From the NCBI GenBank assembly GCA_045660565.1, contig JAZRDX010000045.1, positions 1-22,479 on the forward strand: a stretch of DNA of 22,479 bases. Direction: 5' to 3'. The notes under the pieces are model-generated. The model worked only from the letters and a program-made list of their open reading frames with translations, was not told the DNA's origin and ran no database searches. Source of the DNA: SIG673 sp045660565 (GTDB lineage Bacteria > Bacillota > Clostridia > Oscillospirales > CAG-272). Positions within the stretch are counted from its first letter, which is position 1. Every line of letters starts with the position of its first letter. The position numbers and the translations under genes were made by a program. Below are positions 1-6,734 of this stretch, piece after piece.

Positions 1-113
1 TCAACGGGTTACTAACAAAAGCCTTCCTCCGGGAGGAAGGTGGCACGCGAATGCGTGTCGAAAGGAGAACGCGGATTTATTAAATTTTTGGTTACTTCAG
101 ACCAATTAAATAC
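1..113. repeat. Palindromic intergenic repeat element R1
   Basis: Noncoding. Two adjacent inverted repeats are visible. CCTTCCTCC (22-30) pairs with GGAGGAAGG (32-40), and GGCACGC (42-48) pairs with GCGTGTC (53-59) around a GAAT loop; AAAGGAG follows. This architecture of a pyrimidine/purine palindrome next to a GC-rich hairpin matches the short intergenic repeats I know from gut Clostridia. The family assignment comes from memory of such repeats, not from a search. The AT-rich stretch 68-113 may be the tail of the element. Confidence 0.6.
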
Positions 114-126
114 ATAATGTATACGC

Positions 127-176
127 ACTCTCCCTCAGTCAGCTTCGCTGTCAGGTCCCTCCCAGAGGGAGCCTTT
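127..176. repeat. Palindromic intergenic repeat element R2
   Basis: Noncoding. It has a CTCCCTCAGTCAGC-type left part, a CAGC/GCTG hairpin (140-143 with 147-150), and then TCCCTC (156-161) pairing with GAGGGA (165-170). It resembles element R3 at 8007-8056, which shares the CAGTCAGC...GCTG...CAG core. It is likely a second member of the same mobile or amplified noncoding repeat class as R1 and R3. Confidence 0.6.
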
Positions 177-240
177 CACACAAAAAGATTTACACTTATC
201 TTTTTATCTGCTTTCTACTCATCGGCTATAGCCTCTTTTG

Positions 241-265
241 AACCACGCGACTATCGCGTGGTTTT
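241..265 (+). terminator. Perfect 10-bp hairpin, possible terminator
   Basis: AACCACGCGA (241-250) and TCGCGTGGTT (254-263) form a perfect 10-bp stem with a 3-nt loop. On the plus strand the stem runs into a short T tract (262-265). No plus-strand gene ends just upstream inside the window, so it may end a transcript that begins left of the window, or it may be part of the repeat cluster. Confidence 0.4.
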
Positions 266-270
266 CGTTT

Positions 271-315
271 ACACAAAAAGGCGGCGAGGATTAAAACAAT
301 CCTCAGCCGCCTTTT
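271..315 (-). terminator. Rho-independent terminator of the TIR-protein gene
   Basis: AAAAGGCGGCGAGGATT (276-292) pairs with AATCCTC plus GCCGCCTTTT (299-315) with a single bulged base. Read on the minus strand, the stem is followed by TTTTTGTG. It lies about 30 bp after the stop codon of the minus-strand gene at 346-2859. Confidence 0.85.
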
Positions 316-345
316 GCGTCAGCTCCCTTTCAAAAAAGGTATTTT

Positions 346-2859
346 TTATTTAATTTCTATCCACATTGCGGGGCGAATTCCGAATGAGCTGATATTTTTC
401 ACGTTGCCTGTAACACTGGTACCCTGTTCGCTGATATTACCGCTGTCTCCGACGTACGTAGCAAAATCCTGTCTGTGTCCGGGTGTACGGAGCCACCAAT
501 GACCTCTATCCTTGTTGCTTTTTGAATAGTGCGCGCCTTGCGTTGCGGCAAACCACGTGGGCTGACAGCTTCTGCTTTTCTCTGAACTAAAGTATGTATT
601 TGCCTCCGAAATACTGAGCAGGAATAAATAGTCCTGCGTTGCTTTACCCGGAGACGTGCTATGCTCGGGATTTGCGTCTGCCGGAACGTCGGAAAGCATA
701 ATAAACTCCTTGTCCTCGGCGGAAAACGCCGCGTTAAGGAAATCGTTATTAAGCCACCTGCGGAGAGAACACGTTTCCCACGTTACTTCCACGTAGTAGT
801 CATGGTATTTTTTGCAGTCAAGCGAGTATTTGCTGATAAGCAGAGCCTTTCCGTCTTTTATATCAAGCACCAGCCATTCTATCGGCTCGGAATCGTATGA
901 CCACTGATCGTACTTACCAAGCTTAACGTATCCTCCAACCTCAACTATTCCAAGGTGCTCGTAAGCTTCCTGACCGTACTGCGAAATAAACAAATTTTTT
1001 CGGGCTTCTATACTTTCTTCTATCTTCGCCTTGCTGTCCTTGTATTCACCCAGCTTCTCAAACGTCGCTATTGCCTCGGTATATCTTAACTCGCTCATAA
1101 GAGATAGTGCTTTGTTGTATCTTACACTCGGAACAATAACGGTATTAAGAACGATTATGAATGCGATAAGGACACAAGCGGCTGAGCTTACAATAACGGC
1201 AATTTTCTTTTTGCGCTTCTTACGTCTTTCTCTTTCAATACGCGCTCTTTCCGCCTGTCTTTCTTTTGTAAGACGCTCCGCTTCCTGCCTTTCCTTCTCA
1301 GCCTTTATTCTCTCGGCTTCCTTGATTCGCTCTGCCTCGCGGGCTGCCTCCGCTGCACGCTCCTTCCAGATGCGCACCTCTTCCGCCTTTTCCTTTAACT
1401 GGCGTATCTTATCCTCACAGGCTTTGATTTTCTCACTCGAATCTTTATAGACACCCAAGGAAGTAAACACTTCTATCGCGTTTTTAAGTCTGGTCTGATT
1501 ATAGGATTTATAATCGTCCATAGCCTTAAGATAACGCTCTTCGCGGCTCGCGGCTTCGTTTCTCTCTTTTATCTCGCTTATATATCCGTCAAGCTCCGCC
1601 TTAAGCGCTTCGTCTCCGAAACGGACAGCTTTTTTATAGTTTCCGCTGCTATCAAAGGGCTTTTCGCAGTTTTTTAAATTTTCCTGCCTTTTAACACCAA
1701 ACTCTGCCATAAGCTTTCCGAGATATGCTCTCGGATTCTTCGGCTCCTGATTTAAAACCTGCTCACAAAACTCATTCGCTTTTTCAAAATCCCCGTCCTC
1801 AAGGAACATAAATGCCCGTTCAAGCAGCGCCGAAACGTTCACGCCGCTGACAACAGCGGTGGGAGCGGCACCTTGCTCTCTTATCACCGTCGTTTCCTTT
1901 ATAACAGGCTCCCGTATAACGGTTGTTTCCTTTATCTCCTTAACAACCGTTTCCTGCTTCGGCTTAAAGCTCTCCATAACCTTTTTAATTCCACGGTTGA
2001 GGTCGTTTGCAAAGCCTATCTTAGACATATCCTGCGCCTGAAGGTGCGCAAACTCGTCCGGCAGGTCATAAGCGTCCATATCACGGTAGCAAGGGATAAG
2101 CAGTTTTTTTCTGTCCTCTTTAATGATTTTCAGGTATCTTGACCACTCGTTTTTAACCCAAAGCGCATTAAAGTATTCGACTTTTGTTCCTATAACAAGC
2201 ATAACCTTTGCAGAGTTAAGCGCGGCAAAAATTATCGGCTCATAGTCTCGTCCGAGCTTGCCTTCGAGGGTAATAGCCGCGTAAAAGACCTTAAATCCCG
2301 CGTCCGTCAGCTCGTAATAAATATCGTTGGCAATAACGCTATCATGCGTTTTACGTCCGTTTTCGTCGGTTTCCTTATAACAGATAAAAACGTCGTAGCT
2401 TTCCTCTTTTTGAGCGAGCGCCAGAATATCCTTCTGTATTCTGTCAATTTCCTTTGCCTGCTCCTCGTAAAGAGCGCGACGCTCGCTATCCGCGTATTCA
2501 AGAGCGGATTTGAAGTCTCCGTCCGCGATTATTGAATCGTAGGATGCTCTGTGGCAGGTGGGTATCATTTTACCGCTCGCCTTATCGTCTACGTATTCAA
2601 TACCGTATTTACACAGCACAAGTCCGTAGTAAGCCTCCGATTCGTTTGGCGCGGCTTCAACTATCTTTTCATAAACAGCCTCCGCTTTGTCAAACTCACA
2701 TCTGCGACGAAGGGAGTTCGCTCTGTTAAAGAGATTACGGATACTGTCGTCCTCCGCCTTCGGGAGTGTCTGCTTTGTACGGCAGTATTTACACTCGGCA
2801 ATTGTAACGCCTTCCGTTACGTCAAGCTCGCCGCCGCAAAATTTACAGGTAAGTAGCAT
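346..2859 (-). CDS. TIR-domain membrane protein with zinc ribbon, TPR-like repeats and C-terminal DUF6273
   Basis: 837 aa. Domains in order: an N-terminal zinc ribbon (Cys6, Cys9, Cys23, Cys26); a TPR-like helical region (about 40-150); a TIR domain (about 154-295) beginning YDVFICYKETDENGR; a linker that repeats KETTVIRE twice (310-328); a second TPR-like region (345-485); a highly charged coiled coil (485-548); a basic stop RRKKRKKK; one transmembrane helix (553-576); a short helical repeat (585-620); and a DUF6273 domain (about 640-837) with the WETCSLRRWLNNDFLN, WWLRTPG and RPAMWI signatures. Glu238 in LWVKNEW sits where TIR NADases have their catalytic glutamate. The basic cluster before the helix predicts TIR inside the cell and DUF6273 outside. 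AGGAG lies 6 nt before the ATG. The gene is transcribed alone from a consensus promoter. TIR NADase or scaffold activity is an inference; the true role is unknown. Confidence 0.88.
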   Translation of the reverse strand: MLLTCKFCGGELDVTEGVTIAECKYCRTKQTLPKAEDDSIRNLFNRANSLRRRCEFDKAEAVYEKIVEAAPNESEAYYGLVLCKYGIEYVDDKASGKMIPTCHRASYDSIIADGDFKSALEYADSERRALYEEQAKEIDRIQKDILALAQKEESYDVFICYKETDENGRKTHDSVIANDIYYELTDAGFKVFYAAITLEGKLGRDYEPIIFAALNSAKVMLVIGTKVEYFNALWVKNEWSRYLKIIKEDRKKLLIPCYRDMDAYDLPDEFAHLQAQDMSKIGFANDLNRGIKKVMESFKPKQETVVKEIKETTVIREPVIKETTVIREQGAAPTAVVSGVNVSALLERAFMFLEDGDFEKANEFCEQVLNQEPKNPRAYLGKLMAEFGVKRQENLKNCEKPFDSSGNYKKAVRFGDEALKAELDGYISEIKERNEAASREERYLKAMDDYKSYNQTRLKNAIEVFTSLGVYKDSSEKIKACEDKIRQLKEKAEEVRIWKERAAEAAREAERIKEAERIKAEKERQEAERLTKERQAERARIERERRKKRKKKIAVIVSSAACVLIAFIIVLNTVIVPSVRYNKALSLMSELRYTEAIATFEKLGEYKDSKAKIEESIEARKNLFISQYGQEAYEHLGIVEVGGYVKLGKYDQWSYDSEPIEWLVLDIKDGKALLISKYSLDCKKYHDYYVEVTWETCSLRRWLNNDFLNAAFSAEDKEFIMLSDVPADANPEHSTSPGKATQDYLFLLSISEANTYFSSEKSRSCQPTWFAATQGAHYSKSNKDRGHWWLRTPGHRQDFATYVGDSGNISEQGTSVTGNVKNISSFGIRPAMWIEIK

Positions 2860-2900
2860 TTTTTACTCCTTTTACGTTTTTCAAAAAAATTACCGATTTT

Positions 2901-2929
2901 AGTATAACACTTTTTACATCTTTTGTCAA
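2901..2929 (-). promoter_or_regulatory. Sigma-A promoter of the TIR-protein gene
   Basis: Minus-strand TTGACA (2924-2929), 17-bp spacer, TATACT (2901-2906). This is a near-perfect consensus about 40 bp upstream of the start codon, so the gene has its own strong housekeeping promoter. Confidence 0.88.
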
Positions 2930-2961
2930 TATGCGCGCGTAAACGTTTCCATTAATAAAGC

Positions 2962-3000
2962 AAAAACGGGTGCGCCCTTAATGAGCGCACCCGCGTTTTT
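2962..3000 (-). terminator. Terminator of oxidoreductase gene 1
   Basis: CGGGTGCGC (2967-2975) pairs with GCGCACCCG (2985-2993). On the minus strand the stem is followed by TTTTTGC, just after the stop codon of the gene at 3011-4183. The T run on the plus strand (2995-3000) would also allow termination in that direction. Confidence 0.85.
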
Positions 3001-3010
3001 TACAAGCCTA

Positions 3011-4183
3011 TTATATCTCGGGGATATTGATTTCGATTTCCTTGCCAAGGCGTGCGGAATCTGCGATTCCGGAAAGGATAGCCTGGTTGTAGATAATCTG
3101 GCTGGTGGGAACCGGTATCGGAGCGATACCCTTACATGCGTCGAGGAAGGAACGGATCTTCTTGTCGAAGAGCGTTGCGGACTTATCCTCGGGGATAATC
3201 GGTATCTCGGTGCAAACCTGGCTGCCCGCTACCTCGTGGTAGATCTTCATAGGACCGCCAACAGAGCCGTTCCAGCAGTCGGTGCTGGGGATACGGAGAC
3301 CGCCCTTAGTACCGAGTATGATGGTATCACCGGGGGTGTCGATGTTCATAGCCCATGCTATTCTGAAGTCGAGGATTATACCGCCCTCAAGTCTTACGAA
3401 CGCAGCTGCGAAGTCGTCAACTCCGAAGAGCTTTGCATATTCCTCTCTCTTTTCGGGACGGTAGCCGCTGTACGTGCTGGACTTACCGAAGAAATCGCTC
3501 TTATAACCGGAAACGGTGAGCGGCTTCGGGTATCCGATAGCGTTAAGTACCATATCAAGGGAGTAGCATCCAATGTCGGCAAGAGCGCCGAGACCTGCGG
3601 TTCTGTCCTCGATAAAGGTGGTTCCGAAGGGGGTAGGAATACCGCGACGGCGTCCGCCACCTGTCTGGATGTAGTAGATGTCTCCGAGCTCGCCGCTTTC
3701 AACGATCTTTTTAATCTTCTGCATGTTAGCGTCAAGACGCGGCTGGAAGCCTATGGAAATAACCTTTCCGGTCTCCTTTTCAGCCTTCATGATAGCAACA
3801 GCCTCATCGAGGGTTACGCACATCGGCTTTTCGAGAAGAACGTTAACGCCTGCATTAAGAGCATCGATAGCGCAGTTTGCGTGCTGACGGTTGTATGTAC
3901 AAATAGAAACCGCGTCAAGCTTTAAGCTCTTGTCCTCAAGCATTTCCTTGTGGGAAGCGTAATCGGTCTTAACACCTTCAACGCCGAATTTCTTGAAGAA
4001 AGCCTCTGCCTTGCCGGGGACAATGTCAGCACCCGCAACGATTTCAACATCGGGCATCTTCTTGTAAGAAACAATGTGAGCCTCTGCAATCCAACCTGTT
4101 CCGATAATACCTATACGGAGCTTTTTGGAGGAATCGACAGCCGCTTTTTCCTGATTTGCGGTATTGGGATCTAAATATGCCAT
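3011..4183 (-). CDS. Gfo/Idh/MocA family oxidoreductase, copy 1
   Basis: 390 aa, cytosolic, predicted NAD(P)-dependent sugar or polyol dehydrogenase. It has a Rossmann glycine motif GIIGTG (25-30) after a short N-terminal extension (MAYLDPNTANQEK), the family LEKP motif with catalytic-type Lys119, and DIGCYSLD (203-210). In that last motif Tyr207 replaces the His of inositol-dehydrogenase-type members, as in glucose-fructose oxidoreductase-like branches. By hand alignment, without gaps, it is about 82% identical to the protein at 6735-7907. The most divergent stretches are residues 101-110, 121-140, 181-186 and 235-248, which may affect substrate or cofactor contacts. AAAGGAG lies 10 nt before the ATG. 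It is monocistronic, with its own promoter and terminator. The substrate cannot be read from the sequence. Confidence 0.9.
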   Translation of the reverse strand: MAYLDPNTANQEKAAVDSSKKLRIGIIGTGWIAEAHIVSYKKMPDVEIVAGADIVPGKAEAFFKKFGVEGVKTDYASHKEMLEDKSLKLDAVSICTYNRQHANCAIDALNAGVNVLLEKPMCVTLDEAVAIMKAEKETGKVISIGFQPRLDANMQKIKKIVESGELGDIYYIQTGGGRRRGIPTPFGTTFIEDRTAGLGALADIGCYSLDMVLNAIGYPKPLTVSGYKSDFFGKSSTYSGYRPEKREEYAKLFGVDDFAAAFVRLEGGIILDFRIAWAMNIDTPGDTIILGTKGGLRIPSTDCWNGSVGGPMKIYHEVAGSQVCTEIPIIPEDKSATLFDKKIRSFLDACKGIAPIPVPTSQIIYNQAILSGIADSARLGKEIEINIPEI

Positions 4184-4212
4184 ATTTTTATTTCTCCTTT
4201 AAAAAAATAATT

Positions 4213-4234
4213 TTACGTAAGTTATCTTACTTAA
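4213..4234. promoter_or_regulatory. Dyad at the start site of oxidoreductase gene 1, possible operator
   Basis: TTACGTAAG (4213-4221) and CTTACTTAA (4226-4234) form an inverted repeat with one mismatch and a 4-bp centre. It starts about where transcription from the promoter at 4240-4268 should begin (about 4233), a common position for a repressor site. No matching dyad is seen at the paralogous gene. Confidence 0.4.
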
Positions 4235-4239
4235 CTATT

Positions 4240-4268
4240 AGTATAGCATAATAATTTTAAAAAAGCAA
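4240..4268 (-). promoter_or_regulatory. Sigma-A promoter of oxidoreductase gene 1
   Basis: Minus-strand TTGCTT (4263-4268), 17-bp spacer, TATACT (4240-4245). The -10 box is one base off consensus and the -35 box is weaker. The leader is about 50 nt. Confidence 0.75.
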
Positions 4269-4348
4269 GGGGTTTTTATTATTTTTATAGATATTTCACA
4301 AATATTTTTACACTTTTTATGCGACAAATTCAATAAAAACGGCAAGCT

Positions 4349-4383
4349 TAAAAGGGCTAACGCTTTTTTGCCTCAGCCCTTTC
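4349..4383 (-). terminator. Terminator of the LRR lipoprotein gene
   Basis: AAAGGGCT (4351-4358) pairs with AGCCCTTT (4375-4382). The loop can pair further on the minus strand, where GGGCTGAGGC faces GCGTTAGCCC with an AAAAAA loop. The T run after the stem is short (TTTT). It follows the stop codon at 4406. Confidence 0.7.
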
Positions 4384-4405
4384 GGAATTTAGTTGTTTTT
4401 TGGGG

Positions 4406-6568
4406 TTACTCCCCTGTGTAGTTATAGGTTATCGTATAACCGATTTTTTTAACTTCACCGAAATCATCATATGTGTCCCAATCGACTCCTTTCGTTATCG
4501 ACCTCCACTGCTCCTCGCTGCCCGTATATTTTATGCTTGTAAGCGCTGTGCAAAAGTAAAACGCCTCTGCTCCTATATCAGTTACACTAACAGGTACCGT
4601 TACGCTCGTAAGCTTTCTGCAGCCCTGAAACGCTGATGGACCAATATACGAAACACTGATCGGCACCGTTATACTTGTAAGCTCATTGCAACTAGAAAAA
4701 GCCTCTGCTTCTATTTTTTTTACCGTTTCCGGAAGCGTTATGCGTCTCAGTCCGTCTCTGTTCCAAAACGCGCGGGTTCCTATAATTTCAACGCTTCCGT
4801 CGTTTGGAATAACACTGTTATTGCTTCCGACAATCAGCTTTTTCGTTGCCTTCTCTATCAGACAGTTATTTACGCTTTTATAAACGGGATTGCCCTCGGC
4901 AACGGTTATTTCATACAAACCGTAATAATAACTGAACGCGTCGGAATCTATTTTTGTAACCGAGCTCGGTATCTTTATCGACATTATAGTGTCCTGTTCG
5001 GTTGTTCCGTAATATACCACGCGTGAGATAGGATATCCAATATACGTCTCCGGAATCACGAGCCTTGTTATTCCGCACACGTTTTTAAAATGCAAGGTAT
5101 CGCAGTAAAATTCATACGTTTTTTTGTCAGGGCTTAGCCTGAATATATAATCGCTTTGCCAAAACACGCTCGTATTATAGTTTTTCCAATCTGATTTCGT
5201 ATTCCAATTATGGTATCCCCGTTCTGTTTCGCAGCTTATCACAAGCTCCGGACAGTTATAAAATGCATATTGTCCCATTGTCGAGACAGATTTTGGAATC
5301 ACTATACTCTGAAGACTTGTACATCCGTTAAACGCCGACGTATCAATTCTTGTAATCGTATCGGGTAGAATGACCTCTTTTATGTGTTTTTCATCTTTAA
5401 AGGCGTTTTTATCTATTGCAACAACTTTTAGTCCCTTATGCATAGCGGGAATTCTGATCCTATCGCCGGCTTCTCCACCGATTCCCGTTACAACGTAATA
5501 CGCTCCGTTATCCGAAAGCGTATATTGGAGCTTACTTTCGATACGCATTTCTTCGCTTACCGAAAAGCTCTCCTTAACAGCTTTGTCTCCGTAAATTGAG
5601 ATATTCTCTCCAGAGAGGCTTACCGAAAGCGTTACGACACCAACGTTGGTTCTAGGGAGAAGGTAAAAGATGAAATTATAAGATTTGCCGTTTACTCCGG
5701 AATCATAAACCTTAAAGCTTACCTTGATTTCTCCGTTTTCCTCGGTATATTCCGAGCTTGGTATATCATCGACCACAAGATCGACCGACGCTCCGTTGAG
5801 CGTTTTCGCCGAAACAGTCAATACGGCTGTTCCCGCGTCCTCCACCTTGATATCCGATGAAAGATCACACTTTACGTCAAAATACATTTTTTCGTACGGA
5901 TAAATGCAGGGCTTGCCGTCAACGCTCGGCATTTCGTAGTTATCCCCGGTCTCGCTGAGATAGTTTACCGACATAACGGAGGTTACCTGTTTTGAATAAG
6001 CAGCGGTAGCCTCTCCGATAACACTGTATTCTTTTAAGCCGTCTCTTCCGTCGTAGCATTGGTAGTTAAGCGTTATACTTATATTTGGCTTTTGATAGTC
6101 CTCGCCGCCGTCCTCGACCGAGTTGACAGTGATGCCGACCGCTATGTGATAATTTTCCCTTCCGCCTTGCGCTCTTTCAAGCGCTATAACGCTTGGCTCT
6201 GACTGATTTTCGGACACCGAAAGCTTCCCTTCACCGCTCGTTCCCGTAAAAACAGTTTCATCAAGAGAAACAGCCGCCTTACCCGAAACCGAAAGCTTTG
6301 CCTCTGCTATGTCTTGGTGGTAAACGTAAACCAGAATATAGTATTTTTTTGCTGTCTCAAGATTACTCTGACTTGATTCACCTGCTTTTTTAAGCGTTGC
6401 ACCGCTTATCTCATTAGTGCCGTTAGTCTCTACGTACGCGGCAAAATCGTTTTCGCTGAGGATATATATTTTCGATTCGGTTTTATATTTATTTCCGCAG
6501 CAAGAAAAAGAAAGCAGTGACCCAAAAATCAGCAAAAATATTAAACCGATAAATTTTCTTTTAAGCAT
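4406..6568 (-). CDS. BspA-type leucine-rich-repeat lipoprotein
   Basis: 720 aa, predicted to be exported and probably lipid-anchored. The N-terminus MLKRKFIGLIFLLIFGSLLS is a classic signal peptide, followed by FSCC. The lipobox is degenerate (Ser-Phe-Ser before Cys23), so anchoring is likely but not certain. Residues 30-345 are beta-rich with no domain I recognise. Residues about 350-446 and 497-695 hold LRR_5/BspA repeats of the form AF..C..L..I.IP.SV..I, broken by an insert at 447-496, and end in an EEQWRSITKG...W cap. Such proteins usually act as surface adhesins or binding modules. GAGG lies 10 nt before the ATG. It has its own promoter (6610-6638) and terminator. It lies between two paralogous oxidoreductase genes, but no shared transcript is indicated. 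Confidence 0.88.
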   Translation of the reverse strand: MLKRKFIGLIFLLIFGSLLSFSCCGNKYKTESKIYILSENDFAAYVETNGTNEISGATLKKAGESSQSNLETAKKYYILVYVYHQDIAEAKLSVSGKAAVSLDETVFTGTSGEGKLSVSENQSEPSVIALERAQGGRENYHIAVGITVNSVEDGGEDYQKPNISITLNYQCYDGRDGLKEYSVIGEATAAYSKQVTSVMSVNYLSETGDNYEMPSVDGKPCIYPYEKMYFDVKCDLSSDIKVEDAGTAVLTVSAKTLNGASVDLVVDDIPSSEYTEENGEIKVSFKVYDSGVNGKSYNFIFYLLPRTNVGVVTLSVSLSGENISIYGDKAVKESFSVSEEMRIESKLQYTLSDNGAYYVVTGIGGEAGDRIRIPAMHKGLKVVAIDKNAFKDEKHIKEVILPDTITRIDTSAFNGCTSLQSIVIPKSVSTMGQYAFYNCPELVISCETERGYHNWNTKSDWKNYNTSVFWQSDYIFRLSPDKKTYEFYCDTLHFKNVCGITRLVIPETYIGYPISRVVYYGTTEQDTIMSIKIPSSVTKIDSDAFSYYYGLYEITVAEGNPVYKSVNNCLIEKATKKLIVGSNNSVIPNDGSVEIIGTRAFWNRDGLRRITLPETVKKIEAEAFSSCNELTSITVPISVSYIGPSAFQGCRKLTSVTVPVSVTDIGAEAFYFCTALTSIKYTGSEEQWRSITKGVDWDTYDDFGEVKKIGYTITYNYTGE

Positions 6569-6609
6569 ACCTTCAAAACCTCAAACATAAAATATAATCT
6601 ATATAAATT

Positions 6610-6638
6610 ACTATATCACTTTTCGCGATTTTTGTCAA
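6610..6638 (-). promoter_or_regulatory. Sigma-A promoter of the LRR lipoprotein gene
   Basis: Minus-strand TTGACA (6633-6638), 17-bp spacer, TATAGT (6610-6615). About 40 bp separate the -10 box from the start codon. Confidence 0.85.
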
Positions 6639-6683
6639 CAATATAAGTAAAACACAGATATTTATTACCGTGCGCATTCATAT

Positions 6684-6713
6684 ACAAAAAGGACACGCCG
6701 AGGCACGTCCTTT
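6684..6713 (-). terminator. Terminator of oxidoreductase gene 2
   Basis: AAAGGAC (6688-6694) pairs with GTCCTTT (6707-6713), and the inner bases can extend the stem with wobble pairs. The minus-strand tail is TTTTTG. It lies just after the stop codon at 6735. Confidence 0.8.
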
Positions 6714-6734
6714 AGTATTTGGTCAGGCTAACTG

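Noticed and set aside
1..345. CRISPR array or attachment site in the repeat-rich left end
   Set aside because: The repeats are two different palindromes, not regularly spaced identical units, and no integrase, tRNA or cas gene is present.
2981..3925. Long plus-strand open frame of 314 aa opposite oxidoreductase copy 1
   Set aside because: It lies antisense to a clear conserved gene, has no family features or ribosome binding site, and a similar shadow frame appears opposite the paralog (6942-7649). It follows from codon bias.
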